Positions 25,533 through 34,416 of a DNA stretch of 58,851 nucleotides are shown here, piece by piece (the stretch's first letter is position 1; the number at the start of each line of letters is the position of its first letter). The DNA comes from Ruminococcus sp. (GTDB taxonomy: Bacteria; Bacillota; Clostridia; Oscillospirales; Ruminococcaceae): contig NZ_JAEFAJ010000016.1 of NCBI RefSeq assembly GCF_016287535.1, positions 1 through 58,851 of the forward strand, written 5' to 3'. Under the pieces are notes generated by a model, which was given only the letters and a program-made list of their open reading frames with translations, was not told where the DNA came from and ran no database searches. Both the position numbers and the translations under genes were made by a program.

Positions 25533-26702
25533 TTATTTCTTTTTATTGTAGAACTGTCCGACATCTTCGCTGCCTGCAAGCAGGAAAAAGATGACCCACG
25601 CGATTATGAGCGGAACAGCATAAAATACTATTTTAAGGACAGTATTTCCCTCGTGCTGCGATATCATCATTATTCCGGGTACTATCTGCACTATACCGAA
25701 CAGCAGCATTACGACTGATGTAAGCGACTTGAGACCGCTCATACCTGCAATAAGTGACAGGGAAAGCACTCCGACTATAGCTGCTATATAAATAGCTGAC
25801 TGCTGAACTGTCTCCTTTATTCCGCCAAGCTCTCCCGTATAGCTGAACATTGCAGCTCCGGAATAGAATAAATAGAACATTACAGCTGCGATAACTCCGA
25901 GCAAAGCGAGCACCGAAACTATTATAAATCCCTTGTGAGCCTGCTGCTGACGTGCCTGTTCTTTCAGTTCAAGCATCATACGGCGGCTTGCTTCCGAGTC
26001 CTTGGGCTCTGAGACGAGCTGAGCGGATACAGCTTTTTTTGAAGCCTCTGCCTTTGCTCTTTCAAGGTCCTCGTCAACGTATTTGGGCTGATACTTAGGC
26101 GGCTCCGGCTCATCGTCGAGTACAGGAGCAGTTATGGGAGCCTCAGGCTGTTTTGGCTCCTCTTTTTTCGGAGGGGGAGTATAGTTGTCCTCGTCAAGTA
26201 CCGGAGCTTTTATATCCTCAGGCGGTGCAACAGCGCCGAGCTGAGTTCTTCTCATGTCGATTATCTGCTGCTGCTTGTCAGCAGGGAGTGCGTCAAAGCG
26301 GGCTTTCAGTTCCGGTGTGAGACCGTTTATTATGTCATCATCTGTGAGGACGAGCTTTTCGTGGATGTACGGAGCGCCTTCATCGAGCACCGGCGCGGAA
26401 ACTCCGGTTGGAGCACCTTTTTTGCCGGTTTCGTTCCGGTACTGCATCCCGTCGTCGAGAACTGGTGCCGAGACACCTGTAGGAGCGCCCTTTTTCTCAG
26501 TTCCCTGAGTATAGGAGCTCATATCGTCAAGGACAGGCGCGGATACTCCGGTAGGACCGTCCTTTTTTGCGGAAGGAGCAACGTATCCGAAGTCGTCAAG
26601 GACAGGTGCGGACACGCCCTGCGGAGCGCCTTTTCTTGCGTTGTCCGGAGTATAGTCTATTTCCTCCGGCATACCGCCTGCGGGGTTCTTTTCATCATAC
26701 AT
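25533..26702 (-). CDS. Membrane protein with tandem SAPVLDD-type repeats, unknown function
   Basis: 389 residues; I do not recognise a family. Residues 20-110 hold four tandem units of 23-24 residues with core KKGAPTGVSAPVLDD (GVSAPVLD starts at about 29, 52, 76 and 100). Two looser copies of APVLD(D/E) follow in a Pro- and acid-rich region. A charged helix-forming stretch (about 205-245) leads to four C-terminal membrane helices (about 255-385). The N-terminal half is probably disordered and cytoplasmic, offering a repeated binding or modification motif. I start it at the ATG at 26702, six bases after GAGGTG. It overlaps the end of the upstream transglutaminase gene by eight bases, so they share a message. 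It lies tail to tail with the prkC cluster. Confidence 0.8.
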   Translation of the reverse strand: MYDEKNPAGGMPEEIDYTPDNARKGAPQGVSAPVLDDFGYVAPSAKKDGPTGVSAPVLDDMSSYTQGTEKKGAPTGVSAPVLDDGMQYRNETGKKGAPTGVSAPVLDEGAPYIHEKLVLTDDDIINGLTPELKARFDALPADKQQQIIDMRRTQLGAVAPPEDIKAPVLDEDNYTPPPKKEEPKQPEAPITAPVLDDEPEPPKYQPKYVDEDLERAKAEASKKAVSAQLVSEPKDSEASRRMMLELKEQARQQQAHKGFIIVSVLALLGVIAAVMFYLFYSGAAMFSYTGELGGIKETVQQSAIYIAAIVGVLSLSLIAGMSGLKSLTSVVMLLFGIVQIVPGIMMISQHEGNTVLKIVFYAVPLIIAWVIFFLLAGSEDVGQFYNKKK

Positions 26703-27885
26703 AATAAACACCTCGGTCTAAATTTTTTATAAAGTCGGACAGGGATATATCTGAGCCGTTTGATATCTGTGTGTAATATGAAAGGACTATGGAAGCATCA
26801 ACCGCGTCTATGATACCGTTGCTGTCAACGTCCGCATAACCTGACTGAGATGTGCTGAACGAGCTGAAGCAGCCGGTGGAGCTGCGGGCGTATTCGGCAA
26901 GTATCAGTGAAGCGTCTACAGCGTTTATAAGCTTGTCGCCGTTTATGTCGCCCTGACTGTATTCGGGAGCCTTGTATGCTTCCTTTGCTATCGGATAAGC
27001 AGCGGCAAATTCCTCCGAAGCATAGTCCGGAAAGGTCTTCTGATCCGCGTTTGTTGCTATATGCTGAAGTCTCGGCGCAGCCGAATCGAGATCGTTTGAG
27101 CCCTTGAGGAAGTAATAGAAGGATTTACCTCCGAACTTCATATCCCATGTGGGGTCAAGGTAATAATACTGTTCGTCCAGCTTTACTATAAGCCACACAT
27201 GGTTCCCTCTGTTGGAACCGCTTACCGAAACAGTCTCTCCGGCAATGATCCTGCATGGTATACCGCAGTCGTTGTACATACGGTACAGCAGCTGAGTGAC
27301 TCCCTGACATACCGCAGTGCCTCTGAGAAGGGCGCTGTAAGCGGTAAAGGCATACGGATCCTCTTCATTTTCCGAATATTCCACGCTGGAAGTGATATAC
27401 TGGTAGATACTGCGGATCTTGTTGTAATTTCCGCTTATGCCGTCGAAGTTCTGGGAACTCATGAGCTCATCGAGCTTTTCGGTGAGCTCGGCTTCCTCCT
27501 CCTGAGTGGTGTAGTATCTGAAGCTGTAGAGAAAATGCCGTTCATTGTTTTCCTTGGAGATACTGCACTTGAAGCCCTGTATGGAAAATCTGAGATAATC
27601 GCCCTCAGTGCCTTTCCCGGTCTCGTCAAATGCACCGTACAGCAGCTGGTAGCTTTTTTCCTTGGGTTCTTCGCCGTTATCGGGTAAAACAATTTCAACG
27701 CTTTCGGAATGATCTTTCAGTGACTGCCTTAGCTGCTGTATCGCTTCGCTTTCGGAAGATAATACATATTCTCCGGATATCTCCGGTACGGATAATTGCG
27801 CAGCAGCTGCAGAGAACGGCGGCAGAGCTGCAAATGCAAGTACCGCAGCCGACAGCAGAGCAGCGGCTTTAAATGGTAATTTCAC
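26695..27885 (-). CDS. Secreted transglutaminase-like protein with dockerin
   Basis: 396 residues. A signal peptide ends near residue 29. The transglutaminase-like (papain-fold) core has an intact triad: Cys193 in GTAVCQGVTQLLYRM, His229 in GNHVWLIV and Asp244 in YYLDPTWD. A C-terminal type I dockerin (about 315-380) has two calcium loops, DINGDKLINAVDAS and DVDSNGIIDAVDAS. Such proteins are commonly proteases or crosslinkers; the substrate is unknown. The dockerin implies attachment to a cellulosome or cell-surface scaffoldin. The start is GTG, six bases after AAGGAGGT. It lies between a degenerate paralogue (26 bases upstream) and the SAPVLDD protein. Confidence 0.9.
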   Translation of the reverse strand: MKLPFKAAALLSAAVLAFAALPPFSAAAAQLSVPEISGEYVLSSESEAIQQLRQSLKDHSESVEIVLPDNGEEPKEKSYQLLYGAFDETGKGTEGDYLRFSIQGFKCSISKENNERHFLYSFRYYTTQEEEAELTEKLDELMSSQNFDGISGNYNKIRSIYQYITSSVEYSENEEDPYAFTAYSALLRGTAVCQGVTQLLYRMYNDCGIPCRIIAGETVSVSGSNRGNHVWLIVKLDEQYYYLDPTWDMKFGGKSFYYFLKGSNDLDSAAPRLQHIATNADQKTFPDYASEEFAAAYPIAKEAYKAPEYSQGDINGDKLINAVDASLILAEYARSSTGCFSSFSTSQSGYADVDSNGIIDAVDASIVLSYYTQISNGSDISLSDFIKNLDRGVYYV

Positions 27886-27911
27886 ATTAAGACCTCCTTT
27901 TGCGAAAGAGC

Positions 27912-29144
27912 TTATTTTACTGCATGGTCCTTTATGCTTTCCGGGGAAGTTCCTTCGCTGATCGTTGAAACATAGGCGTAATATGAGAGAATACGGGAAG
28001 CGTCAACGGCATCGACAAGATTGTTTTCGTCGATATCGGCGGCTCTGCTCTGAGCCTCGCTGAAGTTTCCGGTATGTGTGTCGCCTGAAAGAAGTGTATA
28101 TTCTTTAAGTATAAGAGAAGCGTCAACAGCGTTTATTTCACCGTCACCGTTGACATCGCCGTCCTTATAGCTTGCGGGAGCCGGTTTAACATAGGATGTG
28201 CGTGCTATTTCAGAGTCCTGCATTACCTCATCCAAAGGGATATCGAAGATCATCTGGAAGAGGTGGACATGAGTGAATTCTTCCTTGCCTTCGTTGCTGC
28301 TGTCAAGGTCTGAGTAACCCCTGAGGAAGAAACGGTGCTTGTTTTCGCCCATCATGTGATCCCATATCGGGTCGAGGAAATAGTATTTTTCGCCTATCTG
28401 CGCCAGAACAAGCAGATGACAGCCTATAGCTTCATCTGAATAGCTTGACAGATTGGTAAGGTACAGCATCGGCTGTATCCCGATCTCCTGAAGCAGCCTT
28501 ATAAGGAAATGCACCTGTCCGGACTCGTTTGCCGTTTTCTTTATCACGGCACTGTAAGCTGTGCTGTAGGCGTTGTCCGAAAGGTTATCGTAGATATCCA
28601 TATTGTCTGCGACCGTATCGTAAGCCCAGAGTATCCTGTCGTAAACGTCAGAATCCTTTACTGCAAGATATTCCGGAGCCTCCTTCAGCTTTGCAACGGC
28701 TGCTGTGACTTCATCCTCTTCCTCAGGAGTGGTGTAGTATTTTACAGCATACTTGGCATAGGCTCCTTCTGACGGATAAAGGCAGCCGCAGGTGATGTTG
28801 GCTGTAAGAGAAAGGTACAGACCCTCCGTCGGGTCGTCGGTTATAGTTATCAGCTTTTCGCTGATATGGTCTGTGACGTCGTCATTGTCGTTTTCAGGCG
28901 CCCAGCCTGTGACTAAAAGGTCGAACTCACTGACGCGCTGTTTGAGCTGTGCTTTTACGTATTCAGCCGCTGCGTCAATGTCATAAAAACGCGGAGCGTT
29001 TTCGTTTACCTCCATTGAGAATGAGACGTTCCCCTGATCATCGTATACCACGGCGGAGTCTGCTGCCGCGTATACCGGAGCTGCCGCGCTTACGCACAGC
29101 GCTGCCGCAACAGCCGCGGCGGTAAGCCTTGCTTTTATCTTCAT
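27912..29144 (-). CDS. Secreted dockerin protein with a catalytically degenerate transglutaminase fold
   Basis: 410 residues. The signal peptide ends at about residue 27 (PVYA). The core aligns with the neighbouring transglutaminase-like protein, including KYYTTPEEED versus RYYTTQEEEA, AYSAVIKKTANESGQVHFL versus AYSALLRGTAVCQGVTQLL, and YYFLDPIWD versus YYLDPTWD. At the catalytic Cys position this protein has Glu207, while His243 and Asp258 remain. It should therefore not act as a Cys transglutaminase or protease. The dockerin (about 335-395) carries DVNGDGEINAVDAS and DIDENNLVDAVDAS. Probably co-transcribed with the next two genes; no convincing promoter is visible between it and purA. Confidence 0.88.
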   Translation of the reverse strand: MKIKARLTAAAVAAALCVSAAAPVYAAADSAVVYDDQGNVSFSMEVNENAPRFYDIDAAAEYVKAQLKQRVSEFDLLVTGWAPENDNDDVTDHISEKLITITDDPTEGLYLSLTANITCGCLYPSEGAYAKYAVKYYTTPEEEDEVTAAVAKLKEAPEYLAVKDSDVYDRILWAYDTVADNMDIYDNLSDNAYSTAYSAVIKKTANESGQVHFLIRLLQEIGIQPMLYLTNLSSYSDEAIGCHLLVLAQIGEKYYFLDPIWDHMMGENKHRFFLRGYSDLDSSNEGKEEFTHVHLFQMIFDIPLDEVMQDSEIARTSYVKPAPASYKDGDVNGDGEINAVDASLILKEYTLLSGDTHTGNFSEAQSRAADIDENNLVDAVDASRILSYYAYVSTISEGTSPESIKDHAVK

Positions 29145-29174
29145 AAATAATCCCCCCTGATTATTATAAGCAAA

Positions 29175-29192
29175 CAGCCGCCGAAGCGGCTG
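29175..29192 (-). terminator. Probable purA terminator
   Basis: CAGCCGC and GCGGCTG pair around a TTCG loop as read on the minus strand, a very stable stem. Only a short T-tract (TGTTTGC) follows, so read-through into the dockerin operon is possible. Confidence 0.55.
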
Positions 29193-29204
29193 AACGCATA
29201 TTAT

Positions 29205-30482
29205 TTATCTTTCAAGTATCTGTGCTCTGTCAGGACCGATACCCACCATGCTTACATGGCAGCCTACCAGCTCTTCAAGACGTGCTATATAGCTCCTGCA
29301 GTTTGCGGGAAGCTCGTCAAAGCTCCTGCACTTGGATATATCCTCGGTGAAGCCGGGGAACTCCTCGTATATGGGCTCGCAGCCTTCAAGCTCCTCCAGT
29401 GTCGGCGGGAATTCCTTTATAACGCTGCCGTCGGGCTTTTTGTAAGCTACGCACATTTTGAGAGTATCTATATTTGCGAGAGTGTCAAGTTTGTTGATAG
29501 CAAGGCTGTCAAGACCGTTGACTCTTACGGAGTGACGTACTATAACAGCGTCGAACCAGCCTGTTCTTCTCGGTCTGCCTGTGGTAGTACCGAACTCTCC
29601 GCCTACGTTTCTGATCTGATCGCCTGTAGCGTCATCAAGCTCTGTGGGGAAGGGACCCTTGCCCACACGGGTGGTATAAGCCTTTGCAACACCGATGATA
29701 TTTGTTATTACCTTGGGACCTACGCCTGTGCCTACGCATACGCCTGCTGAGAGCGGATGTGAGGAGGTAACGTAGGGGTATGTACCGAAGTCGATGTCGA
29801 GGAGAGTAGCCTGTGCGCCCTCGAACATTATGGTCTTGCCTGCCTTGTGAGCTTCAAAGGTGAGTACCGAAACGTCGTCCATGTAGGGGAGAAGTCTCTT
29901 TCCGTACTCTGTATATTCCTTTGTAACAGCGCCGAGATCGAATGCCTCACCGCCGTATACCTTGGTGATTATCTCGTTTTTGAGCTTTCCTGTGGACTGT
30001 ATCTTCTCAGCCAGTACCTCTGGGTGAACGAGGTCGTACATACGGATTCCGCAGCGCTCGTATTTATCCATATATGTAGGTCCTATGCCTCTTTTTGTAG
30101 TACCGATGTCCTTGCCGCCGCGGAAAGCCTCGGAGAGACCGTCGAGAGCGATATGCCACGGCATAACGATCTGGGCGCGGGGGTCAACCTTTAAGTGGCC
30201 GAGAGTCTTTATACCTCTTGATTCAAGGTTGTCAAGCTCGCCGATGAAGTCCTTGGGGTCAAGAACGACACCTGCACCGATAAGGTTGAGGGCATTCGGG
30301 TAAAGGATACCCGATGGTACAAGGTGGAGCTTGTAGACCTCACCGTTATTTACAACTGTGTGACCTGCGTTGTTTCCGCCCTGTGAACGGACTACAACAT
30401 CTGCACGGGAAGCAAGGATATCTATGATCTTGCCTTTTCCTTCGTCTCCCCATTGAGTTCCGACTACAATATTTGCAGGCAT
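29205..30482 (-). CDS. purA: Adenylosuccinate synthetase
   Basis: 425 residues. Makes adenylosuccinate from IMP, aspartate and GTP, the first step toward AMP. MPANIVVGTQWGDEGKGK gives the GTP-binding loop, with catalytic Asp and Lys. NNAGHTV, DIGTTKRGIGPTYMDK, FEGAQATLLDIDFGTYPYVTSS and RRTGWFDAV follow. The start is the ATG at 30482 after AGAGG; upstream codons to 30545 do not match the family. It has its own promoter. Confidence 0.96.
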   Translation of the reverse strand: MPANIVVGTQWGDEGKGKIIDILASRADVVVRSQGGNNAGHTVVNNGEVYKLHLVPSGILYPNALNLIGAGVVLDPKDFIGELDNLESRGIKTLGHLKVDPRAQIVMPWHIALDGLSEAFRGGKDIGTTKRGIGPTYMDKYERCGIRMYDLVHPEVLAEKIQSTGKLKNEIITKVYGGEAFDLGAVTKEYTEYGKRLLPYMDDVSVLTFEAHKAGKTIMFEGAQATLLDIDFGTYPYVTSSHPLSAGVCVGTGVGPKVITNIIGVAKAYTTRVGKGPFPTELDDATGDQIRNVGGEFGTTTGRPRRTGWFDAVIVRHSVRVNGLDSLAINKLDTLANIDTLKMCVAYKKPDGSVIKEFPPTLEELEGCEPIYEEFPGFTEDISKCRSFDELPANCRSYIARLEELVGCHVSMVGIGPDRAQILER

Positions 30483-30515
30483 TTGTTTTCCTCTTTTCAT
30501 AATAATTATTTGTGC

Positions 30516-30536
30516 CGGCAGTACCTGTAACTGCCG
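30516..30536 (-). promoter_or_regulatory. Hairpin in the purA leader
   Basis: CGGCAGT and ACTGCCG form a perfect 7-bp stem in the roughly 70-base untranslated leader. No known purine riboswitch motif is present. Confidence 0.35.
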
Positions 30537-30556
30537 AAAATGCACACTTACAATCT

Positions 30557-30585
30557 ATTATAACACACTATGTGAAAAAATGCAA
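30557..30585 (-). promoter_or_regulatory. Promoter of purA
   Basis: On the minus strand: TTGCAT (30580-30585), a 17-nt spacer and TATAAT (30557-30562). Confidence 0.82.
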
Positions 30586-30611
30586 CACTCGCAGTGAATA
30601 ATTCCACATAC

Positions 30612-30643
30612 AAAAAGAGGACGTCCCTGAACGGAACGTCCTC
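30612..30643 (-). terminator. Terminator of the metallo-hydrolase gene
   Basis: On the minus strand, GAGGACGT and ACGTCCTC pair perfectly around an 11-base loop, then TTTTTG. Confidence 0.82.
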
Positions 30644-30657
30644 ACGGGAGTATGTTA

Positions 30658-31515
30658 TTACAGTGCCGAGCCCTTCTCCACCGACATTTCTATGGTATTA
30701 CCGTTGCTTACGGCGGTTATATCGCCGTTGAAGCAGGTGGCGTAGGTAGTCGCTCCGATTTTTTTGAGAGCGTCCTGCACCTTGCCGGAGAACTCGTTTG
30801 TGGAAGTGCATACTACAGCGCATTTAGGTTTCACGGCGCTGAGAAAATCGGTGATATTGTCAAGCTTTCTGCCGTGATACGGAACTTTCAGCAGAGTACA
30901 GGTACCGATGTCCATTATCTCGCTGAGGCGCTGCTCCATAGCGTCACCGGTGAAAAGCAGGGTATTCTTGTTATGTACCACCTTTGTGACGAGGGAGAAG
31001 TTGTTCTCATCACTGTCATTATTGCCGTAGAAGTCGTTTTTCGGAGCATAGACAGTATAGTCTATACCGTCAAGAGTGAAGGAAATGTCCTCGGTCAGCT
31101 TCATTGGAGTTATTGACTTTTCCGCAAGAGCGCTCTTGTATTTTTCATATTCCTCGGATGTGCCGTCATAGTTGGGAGTAAGCACGTTTTTTACGTCAAA
31201 GCCTCTTATAAGCTTTGCAGCTCCGCCCACGTGGTCCCTGTCGAAGTGAGTGATAATGAGGTAGTCTATGGTGTCAGCGTCGCTTGCCTCAAGAAGCTTG
31301 CTTATCTTTTTTCCGTCGCCCTTTTCACCGCAGTCTATGACCACATTGGCGGTCTCTGACTGAAGCAGTATCGCGTCAGCCTTTCCGACATCAAAAAATG
31401 TGACTTTAAGCTCACCTGCATTGGCCGCCTGCTGTTTTTCGTTGCAGGAAAACAGCGATAAAGCTATAAAAAATGCCGAAAACAGCAGTGCGGCTGTTTT
31501 TCTGTTCTTTTTCAT
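30658..31515 (-). CDS. Secreted lipoprotein with ComEC-type metallo-beta-lactamase fold
   Basis: 285 residues. The N terminus is a lipoprotein signal (SLFSC, Cys about residue 24). The metal-binding motif HFDRDHVGG follows VTFFDVGKADAILLQ; further motifs are LLFTGDAMEQR and LKVPYHGRKL. This is the extracellular hydrolase family related to the C-terminal domain of the DNA-uptake protein ComEC, whose members are proposed to cleave DNA or phosphodiesters. The function here is inferred only from family. The gene is monocistronic. Confidence 0.85.
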   Translation of the reverse strand: MKKNRKTAALLFSAFFIALSLFSCNEKQQAANAGELKVTFFDVGKADAILLQSETANVVIDCGEKGDGKKISKLLEASDADTIDYLIITHFDRDHVGGAAKLIRGFDVKNVLTPNYDGTSEEYEKYKSALAEKSITPMKLTEDISFTLDGIDYTVYAPKNDFYGNNDSDENNFSLVTKVVHNKNTLLFTGDAMEQRLSEIMDIGTCTLLKVPYHGRKLDNITDFLSAVKPKCAVVCTSTNEFSGKVQDALKKIGATTYATCFNGDITAVSNGNTIEMSVEKGSAL

Positions 31516-31651
31516 GTTTCAGACTCCTTTCCCTGAGTGTAATGATTTACACCTTTACATTATACATTATACCATAAATTTCTTAAAAATGTATTGAAAA
31601 ATGAAAATTTCTTCTTATTTTTTTGCCGGACATTCTTTAGCAAATCCGCAC

Positions 31652-31680
31652 TTGCATTATAATGTATTATATGGTATAAT
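31652..31680 (+). promoter_or_regulatory. Promoter of the miaB-mutS-mutL region
   Basis: TTGCAT (31652-31657), a 17-nt spacer and TATAAT (31675-31680), about 34 bases before the likely start of transcription leader and miaB. Confidence 0.82.
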
Positions 31681-31719
31681 TATTTATTACAGGATTTTTG
31701 GAAGGCGAGGTTCTGCGAA

Positions 31720-33105
31720 TTGAAGGACAATACCGCAGTTATAAGTGAAATAAACGGCTTATTGGGCAGCAATACCCGACGGGCCTATGTCAGAAGCTTC
31801 GGCTGTCAGCTGAATGTTTCGGACGGTGAAAAGATACAGGGACTGCTGAAAAAAATGGGCTACTCCTTCACGGAGAACGAGCATGAAGCAGATCTGATAA
31901 TACTCAATACCTGTGCGGTGCGTGAGAACGCGGAGGACCGTGTTTACGGCATAGTGGGCAGCATGAAGAAGCTGAAGGAGCTGAAACCGTCGCTCATTAT
32001 CGGTATAGCCGGCTGCATGACCGCTCAGAGCCATGTGGCTGAAAAAATAAAGAAGTCCTATCCGCAGGTGGATTTCGTAATGGGAACGTCAGCGATAAGC
32101 GCTCTTCCCGATCTGCTGCTTGAAACTCTTAAAGGATCGGGCTTCTCGGCGGATATAACCGAGTATGACGATTTTTCCGAAACTGTCGAGCAGGTTCGCG
32201 GCAGCAGCTTCAAGGCATCTGTGCCTGTAATGTTCGGCTGCAACAACTTCTGCACCTACTGCATAGTGCCCTATGTCCGCGGACGTGAGCGGAGCCGCCG
32301 CCCGGAGGATATTATATCCGAGGTAAGGCAGCTTGTCAGTGAGGGCTACAAGGAGATAATGCTCCTCGGACAGAACGTCAACTCCTACGGCAAAGACCTT
32401 GGCGGAGATATCAGCTTTCCGCAGCTCCTGCGAGAGCTTAATAAAATAGAGGGCGATTTCTGGATACGCTTTATGTCCTCTCACCCCAAGGACGCTTCAC
32501 GGGAGCTGATAGACGCCATATTCGACTGCGAAAAGGTGGCAAAGCATCTGCATCTGCCGGTACAGAGCGGCAGCAGCGAGGTGCTTGCCCGAATGAACCG
32601 ACGGTACACCATAGAGGATTACCTTGGGATAGTGGACTATATCCGCAGCAGGGATCCTGATTTTTCGCTTACCACCGATCTTATCGTGGGCTTTCCCGAC
32701 GAGACCGACGAGGATTTCCGAGCGACACTGAGTCTTGTGAAAAATGTCCGATATGACAATCTTTATTCGTTTATATATTCGAAGCGCTCCGGTACCAGAG
32801 CGGCGGAAATGCCGGACAGCACCTCCGAGGAGGAAAAGGGCAGACGAATGAGAGAGCTGCTTGAGGTGCAGAGAGAGGTATCCACGGAGCACTACAAACG
32901 CTTCATCGGAAGGACTATGCGTGTACTCGTTGACGATGTATCAAAGAAAAAGGAGGGCTGGCTGACCGGAAAGAGCAGCGAGTTCATAATAGTGGAATTT
33001 GAAGGAGCAGACTCCCTTATCGGGCAGTTCGTGGACGTTGAGATAACAGGCGCTATGAACTGGGCGGTAACGGGAAAAATAACAGAAAGGGATTCATCAA
33101 AATGA
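31720..33105 (+). CDS. miaB: tRNA-2-methylthio-N6-isopentenyladenosine synthase
   Basis: 461 residues. Adds a methylthio group to isopentenyl-A37 of tRNA, the product of MiaA encoded 8 kb downstream. The N-terminal MTTase domain has Cys residues in RSFGCQLN, LNTCAVREN and IAGCMTAQ. The radical SAM motif is CNNFCTYCIVPYVRGRERSR, and a TRAM domain ends the protein. The start is TTG at 31720 with GGCGAGG upstream. The stop overlaps the next gene by four bases (ATGA). Confidence 0.95.
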   Translation: MKDNTAVISEINGLLGSNTRRAYVRSFGCQLNVSDGEKIQGLLKKMGYSFTENEHEADLIILNTCAVRENAEDRVYGIVGSMKKLKELKPSLIIGIAGCMTAQSHVAEKIKKSYPQVDFVMGTSAISALPDLLLETLKGSGFSADITEYDDFSETVEQVRGSSFKASVPVMFGCNNFCTYCIVPYVRGRERSRRPEDIISEVRQLVSEGYKEIMLLGQNVNSYGKDLGGDISFPQLLRELNKIEGDFWIRFMSSHPKDASRELIDAIFDCEKVAKHLHLPVQSGSSEVLARMNRRYTIEDYLGIVDYIRSRDPDFSLTTDLIVGFPDETDEDFRATLSLVKNVRYDNLYSFIYSKRSGTRAAEMPDSTSEEEKGRRMRELLEVQREVSTEHYKRFIGRTMRVLVDDVSKKKEGWLTGKSSEFIIVEFEGADSLIGQFVDVEITGAMNWAVTGKITERDSSK

Positions 33106-33890
33106 AAAAAGCAATCACAATTTTATGCCTTTCAGCCGCAGTGCTGACAGGCTGTCAGAACACAACAGACAACGGAAACGGAAATAATGATACCACAGCG
33201 ACGAAAGTCACAACTACGGCAGAGACCACGACCGCGGCTGAGGATATCACAACAGGGAATGTAACTACCTCCACGGAGGCTTTGACTGCAACAGCCGATA
33301 CGGAAACAGCTCCGGCTACTACACATGAGGCAAACGTGTCAGCAGGCGGCATACAGGATATGTATCCTGCTATATATCAGGGCTTTATAAAATCGGAGTT
33401 TGAAAGAGTAGCGAAAGAACACGACGGTCTTGCAAGTATATGTTATGGTTTCCGCGACCTTGACGCAGACGGCATACCTGAGCTTATATTCCAGCGCGGC
33501 ACCTGCGAGGCTGATTTTGAGGTGAACGTATTCACTCTCGACAGCGAGGGAGAGATCAAGGATCTCGGTATGGTCGGAGGCGGTCATATTACCTTTGCTT
33601 ACGAAAAGGATACGGGAGATCTGGTAATGGCGTGGGGACACATGGGCTCAGGCTGCTTTGAATATATGAAAATGGAGAACGGCGTCCTGAAAAAATCAAA
33701 GGAGGCCTATACGTTCAACTTTGATAGTTTTGACAGTTATAAGGAGATATTCGACGAAAAGGGAATACAGTATATGGATTACGCAGATGTGTACCAGTCA
33801 GATCCTGACAGTGGAGCAACCTCATGGTTCTATCACGCAGACGGTACCACTGAGGAGATCAAAGGCGCCTACTTTGATTACTGTATCTGA
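33102..33890 (+). CDS. Lipoprotein with Thr-rich linker, unknown function
   Basis: 262 residues. A lipoprotein signal with lipobox VLTGC gives a lipidated Cys at residue 18. A Thr-rich spacer follows (about 20-80). The globular domain contains FRDLDADGIPELIFQ, which resembles a calcium-binding FG-GAP or EF-hand-like loop found in secreted proteins of gut Firmicutes. I recognise no enzyme family. Its ATG overlaps the miaB stop, so it is co-transcribed, although a link to tRNA modification is not apparent. The 112 bases after it contain no gene. Confidence 0.75.
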   Translation: MKKAITILCLSAAVLTGCQNTTDNGNGNNDTTATKVTTTAETTTAAEDITTGNVTTSTEALTATADTETAPATTHEANVSAGGIQDMYPAIYQGFIKSEFERVAKEHDGLASICYGFRDLDADGIPELIFQRGTCEADFEVNVFTLDSEGEIKDLGMVGGGHITFAYEKDTGDLVMAWGHMGSGCFEYMKMENGVLKKSKEAYTFNFDSFDSYKEIFDEKGIQYMDYADVYQSDPDSGATSWFYHADGTTEEIKGAYFDYCI

Positions 33891-34002
33891 GTTTACTTGT
33901 GGAAACAGAATTTTGTGCGGTCCGGGGCGGCGGTGCGAATATCAGCCTGCCCCTGGCTGCAAAATATGATAAGACTAAAAATGATCTAAGGAGAAGAAAG
34001 AA

Positions 34003-34410
34003 ATGGATATTATGGAAATGACAAGAGAGCTTGGAAAGGCTATTCAGCAGGACGACAGATACATCGCTTATATGCTTGCAAAGCAGGCTAATGATGAGGA
34101 CAAGGAGCTTCAGGAGGATATTGCTCATTTTGAGGACCTCCGCATAAATCTCGGTACTGCCATGAGCGCTGAGGATCACGATTCCGACAGGATAAAGGAA
34201 CTTGATACAGAGCTGAAAGCAGTATACCAGAAGGTAATGAAGAATCCAAAGATGGTAGTATTTTCCGGAGCACAGCAGGCTCTTGAAAGTCTGGTGTCAA
34301 ATATTCAGCAGATAATCAGTATGTGCGCGAACGGTGAGGATCCGGACACCTGTCAGATACCGGAATCCGGCTGCACAGGAAGCTGCGCTTCCTGCGGCGG
34401 CTGTCACTGA
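34003..34410 (+). CDS. YlbF/YmcA (RicF/RicA) family protein with C-terminal Cys cluster
   Basis: 135 residues, mostly helical, with the family pattern of AIQQDDRYIAYMLAKQANDED and PKMVVFSGAQQALESLVSNIQQII. The C terminus ends in CTGSCASCGGCH. In B. subtilis the RicA-RicF-RicT complex influences RNase Y processing and binds iron-sulfur clusters, and ymcA (ricA) lies just after miaB (ymcB) and ahead of mutS-mutL. The same neighbourhood here favours ricA orthology, but the two subfamilies are hard to tell apart by eye. GGAG lies 10 bases before the ATG. Confidence 0.85.
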   Translation: MDIMEMTRELGKAIQQDDRYIAYMLAKQANDEDKELQEDIAHFEDLRINLGTAMSAEDHDSDRIKELDTELKAVYQKVMKNPKMVVFSGAQQALESLVSNIQQIISMCANGEDPDTCQIPESGCTGSCASCGGCH

Positions 34411-34416
34411 TAAATC

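Noticed and set aside
26379..26633. DNA tandem repeat as a mobile or recombination site
   Set aside because: The units are conserved as protein but differ at third positions, so selection acts on the protein.
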